Below, piece after piece: positions 1 to 8,707 of a stretch of 64,000 nt of DNA. The notes below the pieces were generated by a model. The model worked only from the letters and a program-made list of their open reading frames with translations. It was not told where the DNA came from and did no database searches. Origin of the DNA: Leptospira andrefontaineae (GTDB lineage Bacteria; Spirochaetota; Leptospiria; Leptospirales; Leptospiraceae). The stretch covers positions 186,001 through 250,000 of the forward strand of contig NZ_RQEY01000023.1 of NCBI RefSeq assembly GCF_004770105.1. The letters are read 5' to 3'. Both the position numbers and the translations under genes were made by a program. Numbering within the stretch: the first letter of the stretch is position 1; each line of letters begins with the position of its first letter.

Positions 1-1
1 G

Positions 2-202
2 ACAGCGTTTGCTCTGCTATTTTTGGGACAGATATTTGCTTTCCAAGTAGTGCTTGGAGTTCTTGTGATTTTTGCAAGTTTAGAATCTATATTAGGATTT
101 TGTGCGGGTTGTTTTGTTTTCGGATTTCTGATAAAATGGGGATGGATCCCGGAAGAGGTCTGCGAGAAATGCAATAATCTGCAATTCGTAATTAAAGAAT
201 AA
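2..202 (+). CDS. DUF4395 family membrane protein, C-terminal part
   Basis: The reading frame is open from the window edge and stops at 200-202, giving 66 residues of a C-terminus. The visible part has hydrophobic segments followed by a short cytosolic tail containing PEEVCEKCNN, a Cys-x-x-Cys tail typical of DUF4395 proteins. Function in this family is not established. It ends 21 bases before the arsenosugar-type pair on the same strand, so it may share that transcript. The N-terminus lies outside the window, so length and start cannot be judged. Confidence 0.7.
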   Translation, partial: TAFALLFLGQIFAFQVVLGVLVIFASLESILGFCAGCFVFGFLIKWGWIPEEVCEKCNNLQFVIKE

Positions 203-223
203 ATAAAACGATGGAGGCCTTTC

Positions 224-565
224 GTGGCACAGGAAACAACTTATTACAAACCGGAAGATCTAAAAAAATTCGGGAATATCGGAGAATTTGAGCCGGAGCT
301 GGCAAAAAAGTTTTTCGATTATTACGGAGCAGTTTTTGCAGATGGAGCATTGTCTGCTAAAGAAAAATCATTGATCGCTCTTGCGGTAGCGCATGTAGTG
401 CAATGCGCTTATTGTATAGATGCATACACCACTGACACCTTAGAAAAGGGTGTGACAGAAGAACAAATGTGGGAAGCAATCCACGTAGGTGCGGCGATCC
501 GTAGTGGATCAAGTTTAGTTCATAGTGTACAAGCCCTCAACAAGGTAAAAGAGCTCGGAGTATAA
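224..565 (+). CDS. Arsenosugar-associated peroxidase-like (AhpD/CMD family) protein
   Basis: This 113-residue protein belongs to the carboxymuconolactone decarboxylase/AhpD fold. The redox motif CAYC lies at about residues 61-64, in the helix that carries the peroxidatic cysteines of AhpD. The start is GTG at 224, with GGAGG at 213-217 as ribosome binding site. The next gene, 14 bases downstream, encodes an ArsS-type radical SAM enzyme. A small CMD protein directly beside arsS is the known context of the arsenosugar biosynthesis-associated peroxidase-like family, so I assign it there by fold plus neighbourhood. Its exact chemistry is unknown. A generic alkylhydroperoxidase-like role is the alternative. 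Confidence 0.8.
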   Translation: MAQETTYYKPEDLKKFGNIGEFEPELAKKFFDYYGAVFADGALSAKEKSLIALAVAHVVQCAYCIDAYTTDTLEKGVTEEQMWEAIHVGAAIRSGSSLVHSVQALNKVKELGV

Positions 566-579
566 GGAATTTTTAAAGT

Positions 580-1623
580 ATGAAATCCCTATTAGCCAGA
601 GGGAGCGAGCTTGCTTCTTCCCAAGAACAATTGAAAATTCTTACGGAAGTTTCCGGAAAACTGGGTTTGCCTAGTTTTTCCGATAAATTAAAAGAAGCGG
701 CACTCTATCCTTTACGCCCAACAGGGGTGGACATACTTCAAGTGAACGTGGGGAAACTCTGTAACCAGACTTGCAGACATTGTCATGTGGATGCCGGCCC
801 GGACCGCAGAGAGAGTATGAGCAAGGAAACTATGCAGGAATGTTTAGTTGCCTTAGCCACTCCTGGTGTGACTACTTTGGATATCACAGGTGGTGCTCCT
901 GAGATGAATCCTAATTTCAGATGGTTCGTAGAAGAAGCTTCCAAATTAGGGAAGAAGATCATGATCCGCTGCAATCTTACCATTCTTCTTGCAGGAGAAA
1001 AATATAGAGATCTTCCTGAATTTTTTGCAGAACATAAAGTAGAAGTTGTTTCTAGTCTTCCTTATTTCCAGAAAAGAAGAACGGATGCCCAAAGAGGAGA
1101 AGGTGTATTCGATCGTTCTATGGAAGCATTAAGAAAATTGAATGCAATCGGATATGGTGTTCCGGGTTCGGGACTTATATTAAATTTAGTTTATAATCCG
1201 GTCGGAGCCTTTCTTGCAGGCGGACAGTCCACATTAGAGAACGATTTCAAAAAGGAATTAAAACAAGTCCATGGCGTAGAGTTTAATTCATTATTCGCAC
1301 TTACTAATATGCCTATTAGCCGTTTTTTGGAATCTTTGATCGAAAATGATAATATAGATACTTATTTAGAGAGACTCGTAACAGCCTTCAATCCGGTTGC
1401 TGCCACAGGCGTTATGTGTCGTAATACGTTAAGTGTAGGTTGGGACGGAAGTCTATACGATTGCGATTTTAATCAGATGTTGGACATGAAGATAGAAGGT
1501 AAGGTAAACAAAATCTCCGAATTTAATAAATCCGTATTGGATTCAAGAGAGATCTTATTACACCAACATTGTTACGGATGCACCGCGGGAGCAGGTTCTT
1601 CTTGCGGTGGTTCCATTGCCTAA
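580..1623 (+). CDS. arsS: ArsS-type radical SAM protein (arsenosugar biosynthesis)
   Basis: The protein has 347 residues. The radical SAM cluster motif CNQTCRHC (CxxxCxxC) lies at about residues 61-68, followed by the GGAP element (DITGGAPEM) for SAM binding. The C-terminal third carries further cysteines (MCRNT, YDCDF, CYGCTAGAGSSC), matching the DUF3641/SPASM-like tail of ArsS. In characterised organisms ArsS works after the arsenite methylase ArsM to add the 5-deoxyadenosyl group and form arsenosugar precursors. It follows the CMD-fold gene by 14 bases and an AAGGA ribosome binding site overlaps that gene's end, so the two are probably cotranscribed. No arsM is visible in the window. The family call is strong; the product made here is inferred. 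Confidence 0.85.
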   Translation: MKSLLARGSELASSQEQLKILTEVSGKLGLPSFSDKLKEAALYPLRPTGVDILQVNVGKLCNQTCRHCHVDAGPDRRESMSKETMQECLVALATPGVTTLDITGGAPEMNPNFRWFVEEASKLGKKIMIRCNLTILLAGEKYRDLPEFFAEHKVEVVSSLPYFQKRRTDAQRGEGVFDRSMEALRKLNAIGYGVPGSGLILNLVYNPVGAFLAGGQSTLENDFKKELKQVHGVEFNSLFALTNMPISRFLESLIENDNIDTYLERLVTAFNPVAATGVMCRNTLSVGWDGSLYDCDFNQMLDMKIEGKVNKISEFNKSVLDSREILLHQHCYGCTAGAGSSCGGSIA

Positions 1624-1781
1624 GAAAAAACTGCTATAAACCTGACTTTTTTTCTAAATTGCCAGTCATATTGACAGAATTATATCTCAATTTCAACTTT
1701 TTCTTAAATATTGAGATTGAAACTCAGACCCGTTCTTCGAAAAGAGTATAAGGAACGACTGTTCTGTGGAGACAAACTCAA

Positions 1782-2321
1782 ATGAAACAAAAAGCTATTT
1801 GGTTATTATTGGTGCTTTTACTTTCGGCTTCTTTCGTTGATTGTAAAAAAGACGAAGGGGAAGACCTAACAAATCTGGCACTCTTGAATGCGCTGGGTGG
1901 AGGAGGAGATTGTTTAGTCTCTTTCCCTGGTAAAGCATCTATCGGGGTAAACCGCACTCGTGCAATCGATGGAGCAGGTGCAACTAGCGTAATCTGGGGA
2001 AGAATTCCATTTGTAAATCACCCGATTGCAATTGTAGAAGCTTTGGGAATGCAGAATGGTGATCAAATTACCTTTACTGGTATCGATGTGGTTGCAAATC
2101 CTGAAACTGGTGGCGACGAACCGGTTGTCTATGAAAGTGCCGATTGTCCTCTAGCGGAATCTACAATCGTAGATGGATTTGTTCCGTTTAATAGTACTAA
2201 TAGAGGCGGCGCTGGACCATTTGTATGGACGAACGATAACGCTCCTGGTTCTTATTATTTCTTATTGTATATTGTAGGAACTTCTGCTCCAGCTGCAACA
2301 ATTCAACGTGTAAATCTTTAG
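1782..2321 (+). CDS. Putative lipoprotein of unknown function
   Basis: This 179-residue protein begins with a basic, strongly hydrophobic signal peptide ending in FVDC, a loose spirochaetal lipobox with Cys22 as the probable lipidated residue, followed by an acidic KKDEGED stretch. The mature part is rich in Gly, Val and Asn and has two more cysteines (GDCLV and ADCPL) that could pair. I do not recognise a domain. It is probably an outer-membrane or periplasmic lipoprotein. It stands alone between the arsS pair and a convergent tetR gene and is followed by a strong hairpin terminator. Confidence 0.7.
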   Translation: MKQKAIWLLLVLLLSASFVDCKKDEGEDLTNLALLNALGGGGDCLVSFPGKASIGVNRTRAIDGAGATSVIWGRIPFVNHPIAIVEALGMQNGDQITFTGIDVVANPETGGDEPVVYESADCPLAESTIVDGFVPFNSTNRGGAGPFVWTNDNAPGSYYFLLYIVGTSAPAATIQRVNL

Positions 2322-2330
2322 TCCGAAAAT

Positions 2331-2366
2331 TAAGTCCCTCCGTTTTTCTGATGGAGGGACAACTTA
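2331..2366. terminator. Bidirectional hairpin terminator
   Basis: GTCCCTCC at 2334-2341 pairs with GGAGGGAC at 2353-2360 around an 11-base T-rich loop, and flanking TAAGT/ACTTA can extend the stem. It sits between the convergent lipoprotein gene and the tetR gene and can serve both. Confidence 0.7.
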
Positions 2367-2957
2367 CTTCTTCCCAGAACTTTTAATAATAGAATCCACC
2401 ATCTCCGGTAAATCATCCAAAGCCGAAACCTTTCCGGTTAATTTCCAGATCTGTAAAACTCCTTCATAACAAGCAAATACTTTACGTGCTAAACTTTGTG
2501 TATCTGCAGCTTTCGGGACCTGTCCTTTTTTCTGCATTTGTTTTAGAAAATCGGCGAGATAGCTGATCGTTCTTTCTGAGATCTTTTTTACTTCTTCCGA
2601 TATGGACGGAGAGTTGGAAGCAATTTGCGCGACAGTATTTGCCATCGGACAACCTGCAAATTCGCTCTTTCTGGTTTGCCTTCGGAGAATTTGTGTCCAA
2701 GCAAGAATAAATTCTTTAGCTGTTTCGGATCTGGATCTTAATTTATCTAATAAGATAAGTTGTTCTTTCCCGTAAAATTCTATATATGCCTTTCCTAATA
2801 GATCCTTAGAAGGGTAATAATCGTAAAAGCTGGCCTTTGCTGTTTGGGATTCTTGGATGATCTGGTTAATGCCTGTATTCCCATAACCTTGGGTTTGGAA
2901 AAGCCTGACTGCAGTTTCCAAAATCCTGTCTTTTACCCCTTTTTCTTTGGTTGACAT
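2364..2957 (-). CDS. TetR family transcriptional regulator
   Basis: From ATG at 2957 the protein has 197 residues. The first ~60 form the TetR helix-turn-helix region (RILETAVRLFQTQGYGNTGI, then TAKASFYDYYPSKDLL); the rest is a helical ligand domain. ATG 2957 is chosen over an upstream in-frame start at 3044 because a purine-rich AGGAAG element precedes it and the upstream extension would cross the predicted operator. The gene diverges from a nitroreductase gene across about 106 bases that hold a perfect palindrome, so autoregulation and control of the nitroreductase are likely. The ligand is unknown; nitro- or electrophile-responsive regulation is an inference from the neighbour. Confidence 0.85.
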   Translation of the reverse strand: MSTKEKGVKDRILETAVRLFQTQGYGNTGINQIIQESQTAKASFYDYYPSKDLLGKAYIEFYGKEQLILLDKLRSRSETAKEFILAWTQILRRQTRKSEFAGCPMANTVAQIASNSPSISEEVKKISERTISYLADFLKQMQKKGQVPKAADTQSLARKVFACYEGVLQIWKLTGKVSALDDLPEMVDSIIKSSGKK

Positions 2958-2984
2958 TTTTTTCTTCCTGGGATTGAATAACAG

Positions 2985-2998
2985 ACAGACTTGTCTGT
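2985..2998. promoter_or_regulatory. Palindromic operator between tetR and nitroreductase genes
   Basis: ACAGAC-TT-GTCTGT is a perfect 6-2-6 inverted repeat, within a wider imperfect symmetry (GAATAA to the left, TTTATTC to the right). It lies 27 bases from the tetR start and 65 bases from the nitroreductase start. Size and position fit a TetR dimer site. Confidence 0.65.
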
Positions 2999-3063
2999 TC
3001 GGTTTATTCTTATTCCAGGAAGACTGAAATATATTAAAATGCAAGTCTAAATCGGAGGTCTAT

Positions 3064-3777
3064 ATGTCTTCTTTATCCCCAGAAACCGAATCAATCGATA
3101 TATCAGGAATTGCTTCCAGTGTAGAAGAGGCTGTTTTTACCCGTCATAGTATCAGGGATTACCTTTCTAAACCCGTAGAGGATTCAGTCTTAAAAGAATT
3201 ATTCTCCAAGTCTCTGAGAGCCCCTAGTTGGAAAAATAGCCAACCTTGGAAAGTGCATGTAGTAACCGGTGCGAAAAGAGACAGGATGGCGGAATTACTG
3301 CAAGAGAGGGCAAAACAATCGGAGACTCCTGTGCCTGATACAATTTGGCCTACCGGTTTTCCATCTGATGCAAAGCGTAGAATGTTCGATCTAGGTATGA
3401 AGATCTACGGTGCTGCCGGGATTGAAAGAAAAGATAAGGAAGCAAGAGATAAGTTCATGCTTCGGAATTTTGAGTTTTTTGGAGCTCCTACAGCAGTATT
3501 TATAACCACTGAATTCGAACTCAATTTCTATATCGCATTGGACATAGGTTGTTTTTTGAACACAGTTATGCTTCTTGCCAGAAGTTATGGACTAGGGACT
3601 GTTCCTCAGGCTGCATTATCCGCCTTCCCGGAAGTAGTCCGAAAAGAATTGGGTCTGGCAGAATCTGAAAAGATAGTCTGCGGTTTAAGTTTGGGATACC
3701 CTAAACCGGATTCCGTATTAAATAAATTTCATACACCCAGGGAAGAGGTTTCCGATTTAGTAAAATTCTATACATAA
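3064..3777 (+). CDS. Nitroreductase family FMN-dependent oxidoreductase
   Basis: The protein has 237 residues. The N-terminal TRHSIRDYLSKPV block is the FMN-phosphate binding motif of nitroreductases, followed by APSWKNSQPW. The C-terminal GLGTVPQAALSAFPEVV segment and CGLSLGYP complete the family pattern. Such enzymes use NAD(P)H and FMN to reduce nitroaromatics, quinones or enones in the cytoplasm. The start is ATG 3064 with GGAGG six bases upstream. It diverges from the tetR gene and shares the palindromic operator, suggesting substrate-induced detoxification. The natural substrate cannot be told from sequence. Confidence 0.85.
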   Translation: MSSLSPETESIDISGIASSVEEAVFTRHSIRDYLSKPVEDSVLKELFSKSLRAPSWKNSQPWKVHVVTGAKRDRMAELLQERAKQSETPVPDTIWPTGFPSDAKRRMFDLGMKIYGAAGIERKDKEARDKFMLRNFEFFGAPTAVFITTEFELNFYIALDIGCFLNTVMLLARSYGLGTVPQAALSAFPEVVRKELGLAESEKIVCGLSLGYPKPDSVLNKFHTPREEVSDLVKFYT

Positions 3778-3894
3778 ATCTTAACGCAAAATTAACGCGT
3801 TTACCGGTTCCTCTCATGCGGGTTGGCATTGACGGATTCCTAAAAACAGGTTAGGTTTTTGGAATAGACGGAATGTTTCTGCCTGGGAGGAATC

Positions 3895-3978
3895 TTGTCT
3901 TATATATTTCTAATCGTTTTAGTCATCGCATTATGTGCTTATCTCTCCTTCTCCATTTTAAAACCGGAAAAATTTTAG
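3895..3978 (+). CDS. kdpF: KdpF, small subunit of the Kdp potassium ATPase
   Basis: This 27-residue reading frame starts at TTG 3895, preceded by GGGAGG at 3885-3890. It encodes one hydrophobic helix with a C-terminal LKPEKF tail, the usual shape of KdpF, which stabilises the KdpABC complex in the inner membrane. Its stop lies 9 bases before the kdpA start, the normal kdpFA order. Because kdpA is broken and kdpB and kdpC are missing here, it probably has no working partner at this locus. Confidence 0.75.
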   Translation: MSYIFLIVLVIALCAYLSFSILKPEKF

Positions 3979-3987
3979 GAGATACCA

Positions 3988-4821
3988 ATGAACGGAAACG
4001 ACTCGATCTTCTTCTTTTTATATTTTGCGGTTTTATTCTTACTTTCTCCTTTTTTAGGTATTTATATATCAGATGTCCTTAAGGGAGAAGTTTCCAAACG
4101 ATCAACATTTCTTTCCAAATTCGAATCTTTTCTATATAAGATTTCTGGAATAAAAGAAGATCAAAATTCTGATTGGAAAGGATATCTATTCGATATCGGG
4201 ATCTTTACCATCCTTGGTTTAGGGATCGTCGTATTAGGTCTCCATTTTCAGGATATTCTTCCCGGAAACCCGGAAGGTAAGTCTGGAGTTGCATGGGATC
4301 TGGCTTGGAATACTTCCGTCAGCTTTGTAACGAACACGAATTGGCAGGCGTATTCGGGAGAAGTTTCTCTTTCTTATATTAGCCAAATGTTACTTTTAGG
4401 AGTACAAAATTTTGTAAGCGCTGGAGTTGGACTTGCAATACTTGCTGCTATGGCCAGGGGAATTACCTCTAAACCTGGTGAGTCTTCCGGGTTCGGGAAC
4501 TTTTACGTAGACCTAACCAGAAGTATATTATATATTCTTTTACCAATTTCTATCTTGGCTGCATTTGTATTGGTCTCCCAAGGTGTCGTCATGGATTTTT
4601 CCAAATATGTGGATTCGATCGGGATAGAAGGTCTTTCTGTCAAGATCCCGCTTGGACCCGCTGCATCTCAAATTGCGATCAAACAATTGGGAACGAACGG
4701 TGGTGGATTTTTCGGAGTAAATTCTACTCATCCTTTTGAAAATCCTACGGTATTTTCTAGTTGGATCCAATGTATTTTGATCACTGAGCCCGGGGTAGGT
4801 TATTTTCTGAAAACGGAATGA
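3988..4821 (+). pseudogene. kdpA: Truncated kdpA (potassium-binding subunit), decayed kdp operon
   Basis: The frame gives 277 residues; KdpA is normally about 550-600. The sequence is good KdpA through its first half: the filter-1 region SFVTNTNWQ and the filter-2 region KQLGTNGGGFFGVNSTHPFE are intact. The similarity ends near SSWIQCILI and the last ~13 residues (TEPGVGYFLKTE) do not look like KdpA. Filters 3 and 4, the rest of KdpA, and kdpB, kdpC, kdpD and kdpE are absent before the next gene. This looks like a deletion that removed most of the operon, and a functional potassium pump is not possible from this locus. The GGAGAT just before ATG 3988 shows the original translation signals survive. 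Confidence 0.85.
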
Positions 4822-4912
4822 AGATCAAGCCAAGCCACCAAGGAAAGAAAGTTTGTATTACAAATTTATAAATTCCTTCGCGTCCTAGTGTCCTTGCGTG
4901 AAAATAATTTTT

Positions 4913-7072
4913 CTATTCTTTATAACGGACCAAAAATAATCCCGAACCGTCTGAAAGTTCCCAATTTCTAAACTCGGTTTCTTCTTCCCAGGTTTCTAAG
5001 TCACAGATCACTAAGTCCGCTTCGGAAAGTACCTGAGGGTTTTCCCCTTTTAGAATGGTGATTTTTTCTTTTTTGAGAAGGTTCCTTTCCTTTTGAGAGA
5101 ATTGAGGAACTTTTCCTTTTGGATCCCAGATGGAAAGTTTCGCTCCTATCTTCTTCGCCATTGCAAGAGCAAATCCCAGTAGTTTTACGTCTTTATCCGA
5201 GTAAACCGCTAAGATAAAACGATCTAATTCTTTTAATTTTTCTGCGACTAAGATCCCTGCGTTTGTTTCCGATTCGGAAAGAAGTGTTCTGATCTTCCCT
5301 CCAAGCACATCGTCACTGAATAAGGATCTTGCTCCACCGGTTAGGAATATATTATAATTTCCTGATTGGATTGTTTTAAGTATATCTCTTGTTACATTAT
5401 CAGAAGGTTTATATAGAGTTTTTAATTTGATCCCTAGTTCTTTAGAAAGTTTGAATAAAGGTTCGAAACTTTTTTTCTCGTATTTTTGAGCGGTTTTGCC
5501 CGAGATCCAGGAATCGGGAGTGAGGTGAAGTGCTGTTACTTCTTTTGTTTTATTTCCGTTTTGGAATAGTCCGGAAGCCAATCTTAATAGATCCACACCC
5601 CTCGAATGTAACGCGAAAGCGAGTAGTATACCTTCTTCTCTTTTGTCTTTGACAACCGAGAAAACTCTCTCTATTAAATTCAAACTTGGTCCAGTCATAT
5701 ATGTTGTGACCAATGCCATTAACACCATCATCGAGAATATCTCAGCGGATAATACCCCTATATCATAACCGATATTAAGTACGATCAATTCCATGAGTCC
5801 TCTGGTGTTCATGAGTGCACCTAAGGATAAAGAATCTTTCCAGTTATTTCCGGATGCTCTCGCAGCAATCGTACTTCCCGCGAATTTTCCTATAATGGCG
5901 ACTGTAAGCACCATTAGAAAATCCCACCATAGATTGCCTTGGTTTAATAGACCGATTTGGGTCCTGATCCCGGTTAACGCAAAGAATAATGGAAGAAAGA
6001 TCGCAGTACTTAAGTCTTCTACCTTTTCGGCGAGAAGTGTTCTAAGTTTGGGTTTGTCAGGCATAACAACCCCGGCTAAAAATGCTCCAAACAAAGCGTG
6101 AATCCCGATAGATTCAGTGATCCATGCCGATGCGATCGGGAAGAGTAGAAACAGAGCAACCGCCATTTTGGTAAATGCTTCTCTGTTTGTGAAGATCCTT
6201 CCTGCTCTATGCATTGCAGGTTGAACGATCTTCCACATTATGATAACATAAATAATTGCTAAGACGATGGTGAATAACGCGGCTAAAAGTCCGCCGGCTT
6301 GCACAAGTGCTATTACTACTGCAAGTAAACACCAAGCCGTTAAATCATCTGAAGCAGCGCATGTAAGTGCGAGTCCACCAAGTTTCGTTTTAGTAAGTCC
6401 TCTCTCTTGGACAATTCGAGCGAGCACTGGAAAGGCAGTGATACTCATACCTATCCCCATAAATAAGGAGAAGGACAAAAACGTGACCTCAGGAGGAGCC
6501 AATGTTTTGTAAATGGAAAGTGCTAAGATGGCTCCAAGTAAAAAAGGAAGAAGAATACTTGCGTGTGAGATAAGTATTGCAGAGTCGGCTTGGTTTCTAA
6601 GGAACTTTAGATCCAATTCCATTCCGACAACAAACATGAAAAATACCAGACCGATCTGACTTAATAGTTGTAAGGAACTTAAGGAAACTTTCGGAAATAA
6701 GAATTGATACTGTTCCGGGAATAATAACCCGAACAAGGATGGGCCTAATAAAATCCCTGCGAGAATCTCTCCTACTACGAATGGTTGTCTTACAATTACT
6801 GCAAGTTTACCCATTAAACGAGTGGCTGCAATTACGACTCCGATTTGTAATAATAGAAGTGGAAGAGGTTCATGGAAACCTTTCCAAAGTTTTGCTCCAG
6901 CTTTTTTCCAAGTATCTATCGGATCTTCTGTGGACTCGACCGAGGTAGAGGACTCCGCTTGGACGGTTGCAACCTTACCTATTTCTAATGACTTGCCTTG
7001 TTTCGTTATGAAGACAAAGGCCCCGAAAGAAAATACTAATAGGGTGATATAGAAAATCGCGTTTCGTTTCAT
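4913..7072 (-). CDS. CPA2 family cation/proton antiporter with USP-like C-terminal domain
   Basis: The protein has 719 residues. After an N-terminal membrane segment and a ~50-residue extracytoplasmic stretch come about twelve membrane helices of the Kef/CPA2 type, including GMSITAFPVLARI and the transport-site block CAASDDLTAWCLL with paired aspartates. The last ~220 residues are soluble and begin GVDLLRLASGLF, resembling a universal-stress-protein fold, as in eukaryotic and bacterial CHX-like antiporters. It should exchange Na+ or K+ for H+ at the inner membrane. It is adjacent and convergent to the decayed kdp locus, so both neighbours concern monovalent cations. Ion specificity is not determinable. 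Confidence 0.85.
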   Translation of the reverse strand: MKRNAIFYITLLVFSFGAFVFITKQGKSLEIGKVATVQAESSTSVESTEDPIDTWKKAGAKLWKGFHEPLPLLLLQIGVVIAATRLMGKLAVIVRQPFVVGEILAGILLGPSLFGLLFPEQYQFLFPKVSLSSLQLLSQIGLVFFMFVVGMELDLKFLRNQADSAILISHASILLPFLLGAILALSIYKTLAPPEVTFLSFSLFMGIGMSITAFPVLARIVQERGLTKTKLGGLALTCAASDDLTAWCLLAVVIALVQAGGLLAALFTIVLAIIYVIIMWKIVQPAMHRAGRIFTNREAFTKMAVALFLLFPIASAWITESIGIHALFGAFLAGVVMPDKPKLRTLLAEKVEDLSTAIFLPLFFALTGIRTQIGLLNQGNLWWDFLMVLTVAIIGKFAGSTIAARASGNNWKDSLSLGALMNTRGLMELIVLNIGYDIGVLSAEIFSMMVLMALVTTYMTGPSLNLIERVFSVVKDKREEGILLAFALHSRGVDLLRLASGLFQNGNKTKEVTALHLTPDSWISGKTAQKYEKKSFEPLFKLSKELGIKLKTLYKPSDNVTRDILKTIQSGNYNIFLTGGARSLFSDDVLGGKIRTLLSESETNAGILVAEKLKELDRFILAVYSDKDVKLLGFALAMAKKIGAKLSIWDPKGKVPQFSQKERNLLKKEKITILKGENPQVLSEADLVICDLETWEEETEFRNWELSDGSGLFLVRYKE

Positions 7073-7149
7073 CCTTAGAATCGGAAACCCTCGGAATGTT
7101 GGAGTTCCTCCATACTATAAAAATGGAAAGAATGAGAAAAGAATAATAC

Positions 7150-8010
7150 TTAGTTTGATGAAGAGAAATATTTTTCCCAAAAACCTTTTTCTCTTAGATA
7201 TTCCATGCCAAACTTTGCAGCCTCTAAGGGAGATAAGGTTTCGGATTCACTTTCTATTCTAGATAAGAATAGATAAGATCTTTTAGGACCTTTCCAGAAG
7301 AACCAATACCATGAGACTGATCTTCCTTGAGCGTATCCTGTTGCTGAGTCGGAATAAAAACCGGAGAAGTTCCCGAAGTTACCATCTAATCTATGAGTGC
7401 CCGTTGGATTTTTGATCTCTCCTGGATTTCTTTCCAAACCTTCTAATACTGAGTTTAGATTCTTTTTTCGGACCTCTAATTCTCCGTTGAATAGTCTCCA
7501 TAAGAATAAATAGAATTCTTCTGCAGTCCAAGAATATCCTCCATCCATCCAAAAGGATTTAGAAGGTTCGAAAGGGACCGATGTAGGAAGTCCAACAGAA
7601 GACAACCAAGGTTTAAGTTTAATAGTTCCAGTATCGGTCCAGATCTTTTGAAAATACCAGACCGTTGAATTTTCTAAAGAAGACCTAAGATTCTGTTCCT
7701 TCTGCCATCTGATATAAGGGAATTTGGTTTTGTCCCAAGGAAAATATCCATGAGGATCTTTTAATGTTCCAAGTTCCAATGCAGCTAAAGCAAGCACCGG
7801 TTGGAATACATACATAGAAGGGGAGTTTTTTTTGCAGTTATCTTCTCCTACTTTCAAAAGTGTACCTTCTTCCATTTCGGCAAGGAATAAGCAGACTTTT
7901 CTGTCGGAGAGATTGAGTTCTTCCTTCTGTATGGCCAGCGATTCTGTTCCAGTTTTTACGGAACAGGAAAGAAGAAGGACCGCAAAAGAAAAACGGAATA
8001 TTCGCCTCAT
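7150..8010 (-). CDS. Class D beta-lactamase/BlaR-type penicillin-binding fold lipoprotein, probably non-catalytic
   Basis: From ATG 8010 the protein has 286 residues, with a signal peptide ending LLLSC (lipobox, Cys16). The body matches the OXA/BlaR-sensor fold: ENSTVWYFQ at about 112-120 corresponds to the SxV motif, and the block FWMDGGYSWTAEEFYLFLW matches the conserved FWLEG..ISA.EQ..FL region. The two catalytic lysines are missing. The S-x-x-K motif is SMYV at about 65-68 and the K-T/S-G motif is PTGT at about 202. Hydrolysis is therefore unlikely, and binding of a peptidoglycan-like ligand is more plausible. The start overlaps the preceding gene's stop as ATGA, so the two are translationally coupled. 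An in-frame start at 8097 would bury the signal peptide and is rejected. Confidence 0.75.
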   Translation of the reverse strand: MRRIFRFSFAVLLLSCSVKTGTESLAIQKEELNLSDRKVCLFLAEMEEGTLLKVGEDNCKKNSPSMYVFQPVLALAALELGTLKDPHGYFPWDKTKFPYIRWQKEQNLRSSLENSTVWYFQKIWTDTGTIKLKPWLSSVGLPTSVPFEPSKSFWMDGGYSWTAEEFYLFLWRLFNGELEVRKKNLNSVLEGLERNPGEIKNPTGTHRLDGNFGNFSGFYSDSATGYAQGRSVSWYWFFWKGPKRSYLFLSRIESESETLSPLEAAKFGMEYLREKGFWEKYFSSSN

Positions 8011-8513
8011 TGGAACCAGGCGTAAATCGTAAGGTACGTAACGAATAGTGAAAGTGGGATGTAGAACATCAGGAAAATTTTTCCGATCTTTCTCCAATTC
8101 GTAACCGTATATTTTTTTACGAATTCGATCATTTGTTCCTGATTCATGGAGTATAACTCACTCGAGTCATTCCAACCGAAAATATTCCCTGCGAGTCTTC
8201 CTATCATCTCGTCTTTATGAGCTTGAATGGAGTCCCAGGCGTCTTCCTTTTCGGAGATATTAGTGGATAGAAGTTGAAGAAAAACTTTAGGCACTAAGAA
8301 CACTCTTCCAATCATTAAGCTCGAGGCTCTAGTAAATAATCCTAGGAAGAACATAGCTGAGAAGAGCGGGTTTTCTCTTTTGAACCAGAATACGATCCCT
8401 AGACTTATCACATAAGCTCCGTATCCTATATATAACCCGGCGAGTTCGAATCTTCGATTCGTTTTTTTCTCTTTTAGGAATTCTTCGTACAGTTGAGAGG
8501 ATACAGTTTTCAT
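8007..8513 (-). CDS. Integral membrane protein of unknown function
   Basis: The protein has 168 residues. Two hydrophobic helices (about residues 25-45 and 50-75) are followed by an acidic cytosolic or periplasmic segment (SEKEDAWDSIQAHKDEMIG) and a C-terminal membrane helix ending AWFQ. I do not recognise a family. The stop overlaps the start of the beta-lactamase-fold lipoprotein gene (ATGA), so the two proteins are probably made together and may work together at the envelope. Confidence 0.65.
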   Translation of the reverse strand: MKTVSSQLYEEFLKEKKTNRRFELAGLYIGYGAYVISLGIVFWFKRENPLFSAMFFLGLFTRASSLMIGRVFLVPKVFLQLLSTNISEKEDAWDSIQAHKDEMIGRLAGNIFGWNDSSELYSMNQEQMIEFVKKYTVTNWRKIGKIFLMFYIPLSLFVTYLTIYAWFQ

Positions 8514-8707
8514 TCTCTTAGCAATCCGAGTCTGGGCTTTCCCGAAATTCCGGATCTGAATGCTACGATTTTTGGATTCGACAGGGAGACAAGTATTTCT
8601 GATCTCACTTCCGCCATTCTGTTCTTATGTCTCAGGCAAGATTATAAAAAGCAAAACTGAAAATCGCTCCTTCTTCCGAAAATAAGAAAAAAGAAAAGGC
8701 GGAGCGG

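Noticed and set aside
783..983. Antisense reading frames inside arsS, the antiporter, flgI, the hydrolases and other genes
   Set aside because: They lie opposite strongly supported genes, lack ribosome binding sites and resemble no protein family, so they are shadows of the coding strand.
7150..8010. Functional OXA beta-lactamase
   Set aside because: Both catalytic lysines are replaced (SMYV and PTGT), so resistance activity should not be claimed.
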